Assembly (NCBI RefSeq): GCF_000236685.1
Contig: NC_016633.1
Location: forward strand, 1,674,001 to 1,738,000
DNA length: 64,000 nucleotides
Direction: 5' to 3'
Origin: Sphaerochaeta pleomorpha str. Grapes
GTDB lineage: Bacteria; Spirochaetota; Spirochaetia; Sphaerochaetales; Sphaerochaetaceae
Both the position numbers and the translations under genes were made by a program. The notes under the pieces were generated by a model. It was given only the letters and a program-made list of their open reading frames with translations, was not told where the DNA came from and ran no database searches. Below, in pieces: positions 9,358-16,826 of the stretch (positions are counted from its first letter, which is position 1; each line of letters starts with the position of its first letter).

Positions 9358-9389
9358 AATTGGCTCCCCCCTTTCAGGGAGAGCCAATT
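9358..9389. terminator. Hairpin downstream of the broken aldolase gene
   Basis: Strong inverted repeat AATTGGCTC (9358-9366) and GAGCCAATT (9381-9389), with further C/G pairing inside. It lies about 95 bp past the minus-strand aldolase pseudogene. There is no long T-run after it on either strand, so terminator function is only probable. Confidence 0.4.
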
Positions 9390-9482
9390 GTTGTAAGTCA
9401 TCATTGTCAGATACAAGCAGAACCTTTTAGTAGAGTAGGAAGATTCCCTATCTGCCGCATCGAAAAACTTCCCATCAATATG

Positions 9483-10255
9483 CTAGCTATTGATAGAATC
9501 CAGGTAATATTGGTAGGCTTCCTTGTCCGTAAAGCCTTCATGTACGATCTTGCCGATAGAAAGGACCATTTCCAGGCTATGTTCGCTCTGGAAGATGTTG
9601 CGACCCATATCAAGTCCGCGGACTCCACCCCTAATTGCATTGTAGGCCAAGGACAAAGCCTCGGGTTCAGGGAGTTTCTTCTCACCAGCAACTACTTCCT
9701 CAAAATTCTCACAATAATAGGTCTTGATGATATTGACACCCATTTCGGCGACAATACGCGTGGCAAGCTTGAAGAAACGGTCGGTCCGTTCCATGGCTTT
9801 GCCTACGGCCACGGCACCGATGAACGTCTGCACAGCAACGCAATCTGCGTTCATGCGGATAGAGTCTCCCATATCGACAGCATCACTTCAGGGCTCAAGT
9901 CCTCATTGATTATGGACGAACAGGACGAAACCCTCAAGGCGATTGCGTTCTTGCAATCGGGGGAAATGCAGGTGCGAAGCGCACCGCGTGTTCCCATCAA
10001 TACATCAACAGCGGGCAAGAGTTTGGGAATAACCAGGTCCAGGCGTTCCAGCCCTGCAGTCGATCCCATGAAATATCCATGATTGAAGGCAAACATGACT
10101 GTATTCCCGCTCTTAGGATCAAAGATATTGGACAAATGTTTCTTCACTCCCCAATCCAGATTATTACAACCCTTCACATAGAATGCCTTCTGGTTACCAA
10201 ATGCGGTATCGATCTGGTAATCCTTGGCAACTTTCAATCCATCTTTATCAGCCAT
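9483..10255 (-). pseudogene. lsrF: Broken LsrF-like class I aldolase/thiolase
   Basis: Remnant of a DhnA/LsrF-family aldolase (AI-2 phosphate thiolase or a relative). The 5' part starts at ATG 10255 behind AAGGAG and matches the family through N-H-G-Y-F-M-G and N-E-D-L-S. A one-base loss near 9882 then shifts the frame. The downstream frame continues with A-V-D-M-G-D-S-I-R-M-N and L-A-T-R-I-V-A-E-M-G to the normal C-terminus. Compared from memory with E. coli LsrF, two in-frame internal segments are also missing: about 25 residues after F-I-G, and about 10 residues (the P-V-P-I-V-I-A-G-G region). Several independent lesions make a sequencing error unlikely. Confidence is high for pseudogene and moderate for the exact family member. 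Confidence 0.78.
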
Positions 10256-10323
10256 TTTGCTTATTCTCCTTCAATGAAGGAATGGCCATCGCAAGGCGAT
10301 AGCCATCCCTGTAATACATACTC

Positions 10324-11045
10324 TTAGAAATTGTAATTGTTCATGTTGGCTTTGGTGAATTCTTCTACCATACCGATGTCTGGTACGTCGATCTTGTCTC
10401 CGACCTTGAGGGTGTTTCCGCTTGCAAGGTAGTAAGCGAGGTAACAACCCAAAGAACCCTGTACCTTACAATCCCAGAGACCCCAACGGGTGAGTACACC
10501 GGCGTTGCAATAGTCTTTCATGGAATTAGGACTGGCGAAACCAGTGATGGAAACGTCATTGGCATCCTTTTTCAGATTCTGTGCAGCCTGAGCTTGACCA
10601 GGAAGCGCCATCAGGATTGCTTCACTGGCAATCTGCCAGGAATTCTGGTCGGCTACGTTAGCCTGTGAATAGTGCCATGTATATTTGATTGTATCTTGCC
10701 AAGGATTTCAGGAGTTCCCTGTGATACCATGACAGTTCGGGCATCGCCAGAAACATCAGAATCCCAAGTCACAACCTGTAAACCGGCTTTCTTTGCATCA
10801 CGCATGATGTCATCAAGACCTGTGGCATCGACAGAGGATACACAGATAGCATCTGCACCGCTGTTGATTGCATTGTCAATGACTGTGACCTGTTTGGCTA
10901 CAAAAGCCTCGGGGCTACCGTCATACTTTACGGTATATCCATGGTTGGCTGCGTATTCTTGGGCACCGACATTTGCTGATTCGAAGAAAGCGTTACCGGT
11001 AAGTTTGGGAACAAACACAACGGCAAGGAGGATAATCAGATAGAA
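10324..11045 (-). pseudogene. lsrB: Broken LsrB-like sugar/autoinducer-binding protein
   Basis: Remnant of a periplasmic-binding protein of the LsrB/RhaS type. The N-terminal piece (from about 11018) has F-V-P-K-L-T-G-N-A-F-F and V-T-W-D-S-D-V-S-G. The frame then breaks near 10690. The other frame continues with D-Q-N-S-W, an abrupt jump to A-Q-A-A-Q-N-L-K-K, G-F-A-S-P-N-S-M and the end at 10324. Compared from memory with LsrB, a block of several tens of residues between D-Q-N-S-W and the A-Q-A-A segment is missing. The segment before F-V-P-K-L is hydrophobic but lacks a start, so a deletion probably removed the signal-peptide start as well. Same decaying locus as the aldolase. Confidence 0.75.
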
Positions 11046-11057
11046 CCAGGTAAAAGA

Positions 11058-11267
11058 GTTGAGAAACCCATCCTCGGCAATCCACTGGAAGACCGCCTCA
11101 TAGGACTCTCTTTGGAAACACCTAAGTCCCTTGACAATATCATAGGGGTTGCAGCGGGAATTCCCAAGGTCGAAGCAATCAAAGCAGTGCTGAGAGGAAA
11201 CTACCTTGATGTATTGATCACTGATATTGCGACTGCAGAAAGATTACTGGAGGAATCTGATGAGTAA
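11058..11267 (+). pseudogene. C-terminal fragment of an LsrR/SorC-type regulator
   Basis: Read on the plus strand in the frame ending at TAA 11265-11267, this stretch encodes P-I-L-G-N-P-L-E-D-R-L-I-G-L-S-L-E, I-I-G-V-A-A-G and V-L-I-T-D-I-A-T-A-E-R-L-L. These are the typical final strands of SorC/DeoR-like sugar regulators such as LsrR. There is no start codon and the DNA-binding domain is absent. It directly abuts the truncated 5' end of the lsrB-like pseudogene in the opposite direction, so a deletion seems to have joined the two genes. Confidence 0.65.
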
Positions 11268-11326
11268 TCGGTACCTATTGGCCTTGAATACGGCATGCAT
11301 TCTACGGCTGAAACGGACCATCAGTC

Positions 11327-11928
11327 TGCGATTTACGGGACAGATTCCGTTAGTGCGGGACAAAGCCCACTAGACATTACATCCGACAGGGTTGTTTTAT
11401 CAGAATTATTTACCGTTTTGACCTACAGCAATAAAAAGCAAATATCCGTTGTCCACTATCTCTCTAGTAATGGCATCTCCCAATACCCTTGAGCCAAGTT
11501 GTGAGAAAGAAATCATCAACAATCTTCTGCTCCCAGTTCCTGGACGGAAGCTGGTATACCCGACATGGCAGAGCCGAAAACCTGCTGGCATTCCCTGCTA
11601 GACAGGATCAAAGTACAACGCCTACAAGATAAACATCAGAGCTGTGCGGTTGATGAAAACCATAACAGGTCAATACGTGAGCTCTATGGATTGAAACTGA
11701 GGAATCGCAGTACAGGCCGTTTTGCTTCGGCTCCGACTGTTTCGAGATGGCTGATGCTACCCCTTTCAGGCTGTTCCACTATAGTTACCCACAACGATGC
11801 TGATTGATTTTCTTGAACTGGATTTGTGATTTCCTCTGCATGGTGCAGGCTCTTTAAGCGCACAGAATATTCATTTTGCTTAGAAAGAGACTGTCCCGTC
11901 CCGACGGAACAATGTCCCGTTAATCGTA
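11327..11928 (-). mobile_element. IS21-family element remnant (istB tail plus terminal repeats)
   Basis: Imperfect terminal inverted repeats bound this about 600-bp segment. The left end (from 11327) reads CGATTTACGGGACA and then TTCCGT and CGGGACA. The reverse complement of the right end (to 11928) reads CGATTAACGGGACA and then TTCCGT and CGGGACA. Doubled ends of this kind are typical of IS21 elements. On the minus strand, 11591-11406 encodes L-G-D-A-I-T-R-E-I-V-D-N-G-Y-L-L, resembling the C-terminal tail of the IstB ATPase. A full IS21 is about 2-2.5 kb, so istA and most of istB are gone. No target-site duplication was recognised. 11600-11900 is unassigned relic DNA. Confidence 0.55.
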
Positions 11929-12030
11929 GACTTGCGTCCCGTTTATGACGCAGAATGTACGGCATGTTATCCGCCATATGAGGGCTGCACCCGGTATGGT
12001 GACCGAATATGGAAGGAGAAATAGATATTC

Positions 12031-12384
12031 ATTGTTCATGAGAATGAGAAGCAATACAGGTTTGGTGACAGTGGTTCCAAATATCTGATGAAGGGTCCGA
12101 GGATGAATTTCGCCATTGTTCAGTTCCAGCCTGGCCTGGATTTCAAGGCACATCTGCATCATGTGATGGAGGAAAACTTCTATATCCTTGAGGGTACTGT
12201 CGATATCGTGGTAGATGGTAAGGTCTACACGCTTTCCCCTGGGGAACTCATTCATATTGAGCCGGAAGAAGTCCACTATGTCATCAACAACGGGCCTGAT
12301 GTAGTAAAGATGATTTCCACCCTTGCCCCGTATAAAGAAGTAGATAAAGTCGATGTGGAGAACTACACGTACCAAGGAAAGTGA
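12031..12384 (+). CDS. Small cupin-domain protein (start codon uncertain, possibly impaired)
   Basis: Single-domain cupin of about 98-118 residues with the metal-ligand pattern H-L-H-H-x-M-E-E-N and, later, H-I-E-P-E-E-V-H. Family-like sequence (Y-R-F-G-D-S-G-S-K-Y-L-M-K-G-P) extends in frame upstream of the first ATG (12088) to at least 12046, and a GGAAGGAG ribosome-binding site lies at 12011-12018. No ATG, GTG or TTG exists at the expected place. Either ATT 12031 (used here) or ATA 12025 starts translation, or the start codon was lost and only the shorter form from 12088 is made. It sits beside the IS relic and the dead lsr-like genes. Substrate unknown. Confidence 0.6.
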   Translation: MVHENEKQYRFGDSGSKYLMKGPRMNFAIVQFQPGLDFKAHLHHVMEENFYILEGTVDIVVDGKVYTLSPGELIHIEPEEVHYVINNGPDVVKMISTLAPYKEVDKVDVENYTYQGK

Positions 12385-12405
12385 ATAAAAGGGAAACCCA
12401 AGCGC

Positions 12406-12442
12406 AAAAAAAGATTCCAGTAGCAAAGCCGGAATCTTTTTT
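12406..12442. terminator. Bidirectional rho-independent terminator
   Basis: AAAAAAAGATTCC (12406-12418) pairs with GGAATCTTTTTT (12431-12442) across a 12-nt loop. Runs of A on one side and T on the other allow termination both ways, fitting its place between the plus-strand cupin and the minus-strand end of the phosphonate cassette. Confidence 0.88.
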
Positions 12443-12476
12443 CATGTCCAGTTTCTCTATTCTTACACAAAGCTGG

Positions 12477-13601
12477 TTAGGTTTCGTATTTTTCCTGAAT
12501 GATAATTTTGCCATATATATGCGCCAACCCAACAGAATCGAGTAAGACCGGGGAGTTTTTCAAGCGTTCCAGGTTTACCGAATCCACCAACATTTCAAGG
12601 ACCTTGCTGTCCTTCGACTGAGGGCATTGGATATCCAGCTTCTCCAATAGGGATTGGAACCAGGAAATTGCCTCGTGGGGAGTCCCATTGCAAAGCATCC
12701 GGGAAATATCTTCGAATATCGCATTGAGATATTCCTGTCCCCTTTTGTCGACGCATTTGTCCAGATTATTAACCATATACCCCCAGACCAAAGGCAAACA
12801 GATTGCAACAGCATGCCCGTGGGGGATCTTGAAAACCGACGTCAGCTTGTAGCTCATCGCATGGGGGGCCGTAGTCTGCGTTATGTTTATCGCCCTCCCC
12901 GCCCAGTTGGAGGCAAGCAACATCCCTTCGTTGGCTTGCGGCGTATTGAGCAGGTACTGGTTGTAGTGTTCTAGGAACAAGGCTACGGCCTGTTGGGAAT
13001 ATTCCCTGCTCACGGGCGTGGAATTCACCGACCACCACGATTCGATTGCCTGGCAGAGGGCGTCGAGCATAGTACATTTCTTCTGGTAAGGTGGCAATCC
13101 ATCCAAAACGCTCGGTTCAAGGATTGCATAGGAGGGAACCAGGCTGTCATGGGTGACCGACTGTTTCTCACCCTTGTAATAGATTACCGCGTACCTGGTT
13201 GATTCGCTCCCCGTCCCCGCTGTTGTTGGCAAGGCAATCAGGGGAACCTTGTTTTCCTTGTACTCCTGCCTCAGATACAGCGAACCTGACTCCATGGAAC
13301 TGAAAAGCTTGATGCACTTGGCCACATCGATACTGCTCCCCCCTCCCACGGCAACGATACAGTCGCATCCTTCCTTGCAAAAGAAATCGACTCCCTTGCA
13401 GACATCCTCATAACGCGGGTTCGGCCCGAAGGAACTGAATACCGAATAAGGGATTCCCAGGTCCCCAAAGTGCCTGGCAATTGCCAGGGAATTGAACGAG
13501 GAACCGCATACCAGCAAAAAATGCTTGCAACGGTATCCTTCCAATACGGTTTTGAGTTTCAGGCAAGAAGGGTCGCCTACAAGGATAGTCTGGGCGCTCA
13601 T
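12477..13601 (-). CDS. Phosphonoacetaldehyde reductase (iron-containing alcohol dehydrogenase family)
   Basis: 374-residue group III alcohol dehydrogenase predicted to reduce phosphonoacetaldehyde to 2-hydroxyethylphosphonate with NAD(P)H, the FomC/PhpC role. The nucleotide-binding G-G-G-S is at residues 86-89 and the motif P-T-T-A-G-T-G-S-E lies around 125-133. The metal-site region has D180, Gln184 where most iron ADHs have His, H247 and the P-H-G-H motif (261-263). The ATG overlaps the stop of the decarboxylase gene by 4 bp, coupling it to PEP mutase and the decarboxylase. That context, not the fold, gives the substrate. It is the last gene before the terminator at 12406. A close paralogue lies at 51002-52120. 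Confidence 0.85.
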   Translation of the reverse strand: MSAQTILVGDPSCLKLKTVLEGYRCKHFLLVCGSSFNSLAIARHFGDLGIPYSVFSSFGPNPRYEDVCKGVDFFCKEGCDCIVAVGGGSSIDVAKCIKLFSSMESGSLYLRQEYKENKVPLIALPTTAGTGSESTRYAVIYYKGEKQSVTHDSLVPSYAILEPSVLDGLPPYQKKCTMLDALCQAIESWWSVNSTPVSREYSQQAVALFLEHYNQYLLNTPQANEGMLLASNWAGRAINITQTTAPHAMSYKLTSVFKIPHGHAVAICLPLVWGYMVNNLDKCVDKRGQEYLNAIFEDISRMLCNGTPHEAISWFQSLLEKLDIQCPQSKDSKVLEMLVDSVNLERLKNSPVLLDSVGLAHIYGKIIIQEKYET

Positions 13602-14740
13602 ACCCTCAAGGCTCCCATGAAAGCTTCCTTGTTCTGCAGGGGTGTGGTATCGGGGCGCATAAGGTCCTCCCGGGCACCGGTGCTCACGAGTACCTGAATG
13701 AGGGCAGGTTTCGCAATGGCGCCGAGACCTGAGGCTAGCAGGACTTCCAGGTCTGCCCTCGTTTTCAAGGTTACGGCACTTGCATATCCACAGGCTTTCG
13801 CAATGGTTTCGAGGTCAACCTTTCCTGCAACGGTGGGCATTCCCCCGACCGATTCGTGGGCCTCGTTGTTCAGCACCACGTGGATGAGGTTTTCCGGTTT
13901 CATCGTCCCGATGGTAGCCAGCCCACCCATATGCATGAGTGCAGCCCCGTCCCCGTCAAGGCACCACACGGTCTTTTCACTTTCCTGCAGGGCAACTGAA
14001 AGCGCAATGGCACTTGCATGACCCATGGACCCTACGGTCAAAAAATTATGCGAGGAGTTTTCCGGTTTGTTTTTCTTGCAATACTCGAACAGCTCCCGCG
14101 ATATCTTACCGGTGGTGGAGATGACAAAATCGTCAGTCCCCATCCTCTCGGCCAGCAGCCCGATGGCTTCCTCCCTCCCAAGTTCCTCGTCATGCCCCTC
14201 AAAGGTACCGCTTCCTTTCTGGAATGCACCCTTACGGACTACCAAAGCTACGCTTTTCCCTTGTGACAGGGAAGAGGAAAATGTTTTTGAGAACTGGTTT
14301 ATGATATCTTCAAGGGTGGTTTCCTTGCTTACGACCATATGTTCTATACCCAGGACAGACAGCAACTGCTCGGTTATCTCCCCCTGCTTTACATGCTGGG
14401 GCTCGTCATGAACCCCAGGCTCACCCCTCCATCCCACCAGGTATATGACAGGGATCCCGTACACGGCTGGGTCTGTGAGGGAGGTGGCAGGGTTCACCGC
14501 ATTGCCAAGCCCGCTGTTCTGCAGGTAGACAAGGGGAACCTTACCGGTTGCCAGGTGGTAGCCGGCTGCCAGGCCCACGGCATTGCCTTCGTTCACGGAG
14601 ACGATGTGCCGCTTCGAGTTCACCCCATAGCGCCCATAGACTTCCTCACAGAAGCTCTTCAAGAGGGAATCGGGGACTCCCGTAACGAAACCTACATTGA
14701 TTGTTTCAAGATAATCCAAAAAAAGGGATGGGTCCAACAT
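13598..14740 (-). CDS. ppd: Phosphonopyruvate decarboxylase
   Basis: 380-residue thiamine-diphosphate enzyme that decarboxylates 3-phosphonopyruvate to phosphonoacetaldehyde and so pulls the unfavourable PEP mutase reaction forward. The ThDP signature runs from C-L-D-G-D-G-A-A-L to V-V-L-N-N-E (residues about 261-293). V-N-E-G-N-A-V-G near residue 51 supplies the cofactor-activating Glu, and G-V-P-D-S-L-L marks the N-terminus. The frame is open further upstream, but ATG 14740, 11 nt after the pepM stop and preceded by AGGAG at 14749-14753, is the natural start. Confidence 0.93.
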   Translation of the reverse strand: MLDPSLFLDYLETINVGFVTGVPDSLLKSFCEEVYGRYGVNSKRHIVSVNEGNAVGLAAGYHLATGKVPLVYLQNSGLGNAVNPATSLTDPAVYGIPVIYLVGWRGEPGVHDEPQHVKQGEITEQLLSVLGIEHMVVSKETTLEDIINQFSKTFSSSLSQGKSVALVVRKGAFQKGSGTFEGHDEELGREEAIGLLAERMGTDDFVISTTGKISRELFEYCKKNKPENSSHNFLTVGSMGHASAIALSVALQESEKTVWCLDGDGAALMHMGGLATIGTMKPENLIHVVLNNEAHESVGGMPTVAGKVDLETIAKACGYASAVTLKTRADLEVLLASGLGAIAKPALIQVLVSTGAREDLMRPDTTPLQNKEAFMGALRV

Positions 14741-14751
14741 GACAAATGCTC

Positions 14752-16050
14752 CTATTCTGCACCGGGTATCAATGTGATGATATCCTTGATCGACATACAG
14801 TTCTCGCTCGCTTCCTTGCACCTTCCGTTTTCCAGTATCAACTGGGCGGTACGCTGCATTGCAGGAAAGGCACTACGGATGAGATGGTTGGCATAGATGA
14901 CCACGCGTACGTTATGTTTGGCCAGCTCTTCCTCGTAGACGCTATTGAAAGAAGAGGGAACAACCACTATGGGGACATGGGGGAATTGCATCCCAAAGGT
15001 ATCGCAGAACTCGAATATCTCCGCAGGGTCTTTCTTCCGGCTATGGATCATAACCGCGTCGGCACCTGCACGGACGTAGGCACCCGCCCGTTTCAAGGCG
15101 TCCTCCATCCCCTGTTCGAGGATCAGGCTCTCGATACGGGCAATGATCATGAAATCCTTCGTCTGCTGGGCCTGTTTGCCCGCGGTTATCTTCCGGCAGA
15201 AATTCTCTATGGAATCCTGTTGCTGGGCAACCTCGTTACCGAACAGGGAATTCCTCTTGAGCCCTATCTTGTCCTCAATAATGACAGCGGACACCCCGAT
15301 GCGCTCCAGCGTCTTCACGTTGAACACGAAATGCTCGAGCAATCCGCCGGTATCGCCGTCAAGGATGATGGGCTTGGTCGTCACTTCCATGATCTGGTTG
15401 ATGGTATCGAGGCGGGAGGACATGTCGACTAGCTCGATGTCCGGCTTACCCTTGGCCGTTGAGTCGCAGAGAGAGGAAACCCACATGGCATCGAACCCTT
15501 CCAGCCTGTCTCCCTTGACAACCCGCGTATTCTCCACGATGAGGCCGGAAAGCCCGTTGTGGGCCTCAAGCACTCTGACAACCTTCTTGATCCTCAACAG
15601 GTTGGAAAGACGGCTCCGCCTGGTTTCGGGCAGGACACCTTGGGAGTCAATCTTGCCCCTCAGCTGCTCAATACTCACCCCTGCAGTATAGGGGTATTCC
15701 ACCAGTTCCCCGCCCCATTCACCGAGCAGGGCGATGACTTTTTCCCGCATCGTGCTCTGGACCCCGGTCCTCCAGTCATCCCCGTGCACCACGTAGTCGG
15801 GTTTGACCTCCCTCAGGTTCTTCTCATAGTCCAGCGTTTCCTGGACCAGGACATGGTCAACACCCTTAAGAGACCCTATAATCCCCATACGCTGCTCTAA
15901 GGGCATCAGCGGATAGCGTTTGTATTCGGCGATAGCTTCGTCGGTAAGGACCCCCACATACAGTTCCCCGAGTTCGCTTGCCTTGTTCAGCAAGTTGACA
16001 TGTCCAACATGGATGATGTCGGCACTCATCGCTACATATACTTTCTTCAT
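14752..16050 (-). CDS. pepM: PEP mutase with N-terminal cytidylyltransferase domain (Fom1-like fusion)
   Basis: 432-residue bifunctional protein. Residues 1 to about 135 form a nucleotidyltransferase of the glycerol-3-phosphate/phosphocholine cytidylyltransferase fold, with an H-V-G-H motif (14-17) and V-V-H-G-D-D-W (87-93). Residues about 150-425 are PEP mutase: G-D-T-G-G (232-236) and the diagnostic [10 protein letters not shown] (259-268), which separates mutase from isocitrate-lyase relatives. PEP mutase makes 3-phosphonopyruvate from PEP. The same fusion is known in Fom1 of fosfomycin producers, whose N-terminal domain forms CMP-hydroxyethylphosphonate. With a hydroxyethylphosphonate-type reductase two genes on, CMP activation of that compound is the best inference. 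The nucleotidyltransferase gene ends 9 bp upstream. Confidence 0.93.
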   Translation of the reverse strand: MKKVYVAMSADIIHVGHVNLLNKASELGELYVGVLTDEAIAEYKRYPLMPLEQRMGIIGSLKGVDHVLVQETLDYEKNLREVKPDYVVHGDDWRTGVQSTMREKVIALLGEWGGELVEYPYTAGVSIEQLRGKIDSQGVLPETRRSRLSNLLRIKKVVRVLEAHNGLSGLIVENTRVVKGDRLEGFDAMWVSSLCDSTAKGKPDIELVDMSSRLDTINQIMEVTTKPIILDGDTGGLLEHFVFNVKTLERIGVSAVIIEDKIGLKRNSLFGNEVAQQQDSIENFCRKITAGKQAQQTKDFMIIARIESLILEQGMEDALKRAGAYVRAGADAVMIHSRKKDPAEIFEFCDTFGMQFPHVPIVVVPSSFNSVYEEELAKHNVRVVIYANHLIRSAFPAMQRTAQLILENGRCKEASENCMSIKDIITLIPGAE

Positions 16051-16059
16051 CTTTATATC

Positions 16060-16782
16060 CTATACCTTGAACCCAAGAAGTCCCCTGGCCCTGGCCAGGT
16101 CCTCCTGGTTGTCCACTTCCATGCACAGCAAACCTTTTGCATCATAGGTTCCCAACTGAACCCTTCCCAGTATCGAATTGAGGGCATTCTCTGCATATAC
16201 ATTGGTCTGTCCCCCAAGGCAGAAAGAATGTATCGCCCCCTGCCAGGCAGCCCAATCGGTACCGAGAAGCTTATACAGAGGCTGGCATGCAAGGCAACCA
16301 TCCCCGAACACATCGATGCCTATCTGCTTCACCAGCCCATCGTCACCTATCCTGGCCTTGAAATCCTTCTCGGGAATAGGGGCAAGGGAATCGACGACCA
16401 CCGTACTCTTGGGAGCCTCCATGACAGACTGAAGAACCTCACCCGAGAACAACAGGTCCCCGTGCATCAGAAGGATATCTGATGGGAAAACCATGCTACA
16501 AAGCTTATCCAGTGATACTATGTAATTCGTGGTATCGTATTCCTCGTTATAGACAAACCTGATGGCCATTGAAGGATACTTGTCCTGCAGGTATTGCTTT
16601 ATCTTGCCTTCGAGATATCCTGTCGTGATGATAATATCGGTTATCCCGCACTCAGCCAGGCGGTCAATCTGCCTTGACAGGAGGGTGTTCCCAGAGTCCA
16701 AGGCAACAAGGCATTTTGGATTGCTGGTTGTCAGTTCCTTCAGGCGCGAGCCTTTGCCTGAATTCAATATAATTGCTTGCAT
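16060..16782 (-). CDS. LicC/PntC-like nucleotidyltransferase
   Basis: 240-residue nucleotidyltransferase of the GT-A-like fold. The signature N-S-G-K-G-S-R-L-K (residues 7-15) with N-P-K-C-L precedes E-E-Y-D-T-T-N-Y-I-V-S-L and a late C-M-E-V-D-N-Q-E-D-L, as in LicC (phosphocholine cytidylyltransferase) and PntC (2-aminoethylphosphonate cytidylyltransferase). It lies 9 bp before the PEP mutase/cytidylyltransferase fusion, so the cassette holds two candidate CTP-using enzymes. One may activate the phosphonate and the other a polyol or choline-like head group. Which does which cannot be decided from sequence. Confidence 0.85.
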   Translation of the reverse strand: MQAIILNSGKGSRLKELTTSNPKCLVALDSGNTLLSRQIDRLAECGITDIIITTGYLEGKIKQYLQDKYPSMAIRFVYNEEYDTTNYIVSLDKLCSMVFPSDILLMHGDLLFSGEVLQSVMEAPKSTVVVDSLAPIPEKDFKARIGDDGLVKQIGIDVFGDGCLACQPLYKLLGTDWAAWQGAIHSFCLGGQTNVYAENALNSILGRVQLGTYDAKGLLCMEVDNQEDLARARGLLGFKV

Positions 16783-16826
16783 TGCTAAAAGACACCCCCA
16801 TTGAAAAATTCATTTTCGATTCGCAT

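Noticed and set aside
9360-10082. Plus-strand frame of 240 codons
   Set aside because: It is the antisense shadow of the aldolase pseudogene, whose minus-strand translation matches a known family.
11684-11977. Minus-strand frame of 97 codons inside the IS relic
   Set aside because: It runs across the terminal repeat and shows no IstA-like helix-turn-helix or DDE motif; treated as relic DNA rather than a gene.
12477-13601. 2-aminoethylphosphonate as end product
   Set aside because: No 2-AEP transaminase lies in the cassette; a reductase occupies that place, favouring hydroxyethylphosphonate.
14741-14821. Longer N-terminus for phosphonopyruvate decarboxylase
   Set aside because: The extra 27 codons overlap the pepM coding region and lack family similarity; ATG 14740 has the better ribosome-binding site.
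12477-16782. Fosfomycin or phosphinothricin antibiotic cluster
   Set aside because: Early steps match, but no methyltransferase, epoxidase or peptide-forming tailoring genes or resistance genes are present; the neighbours are glycan genes.
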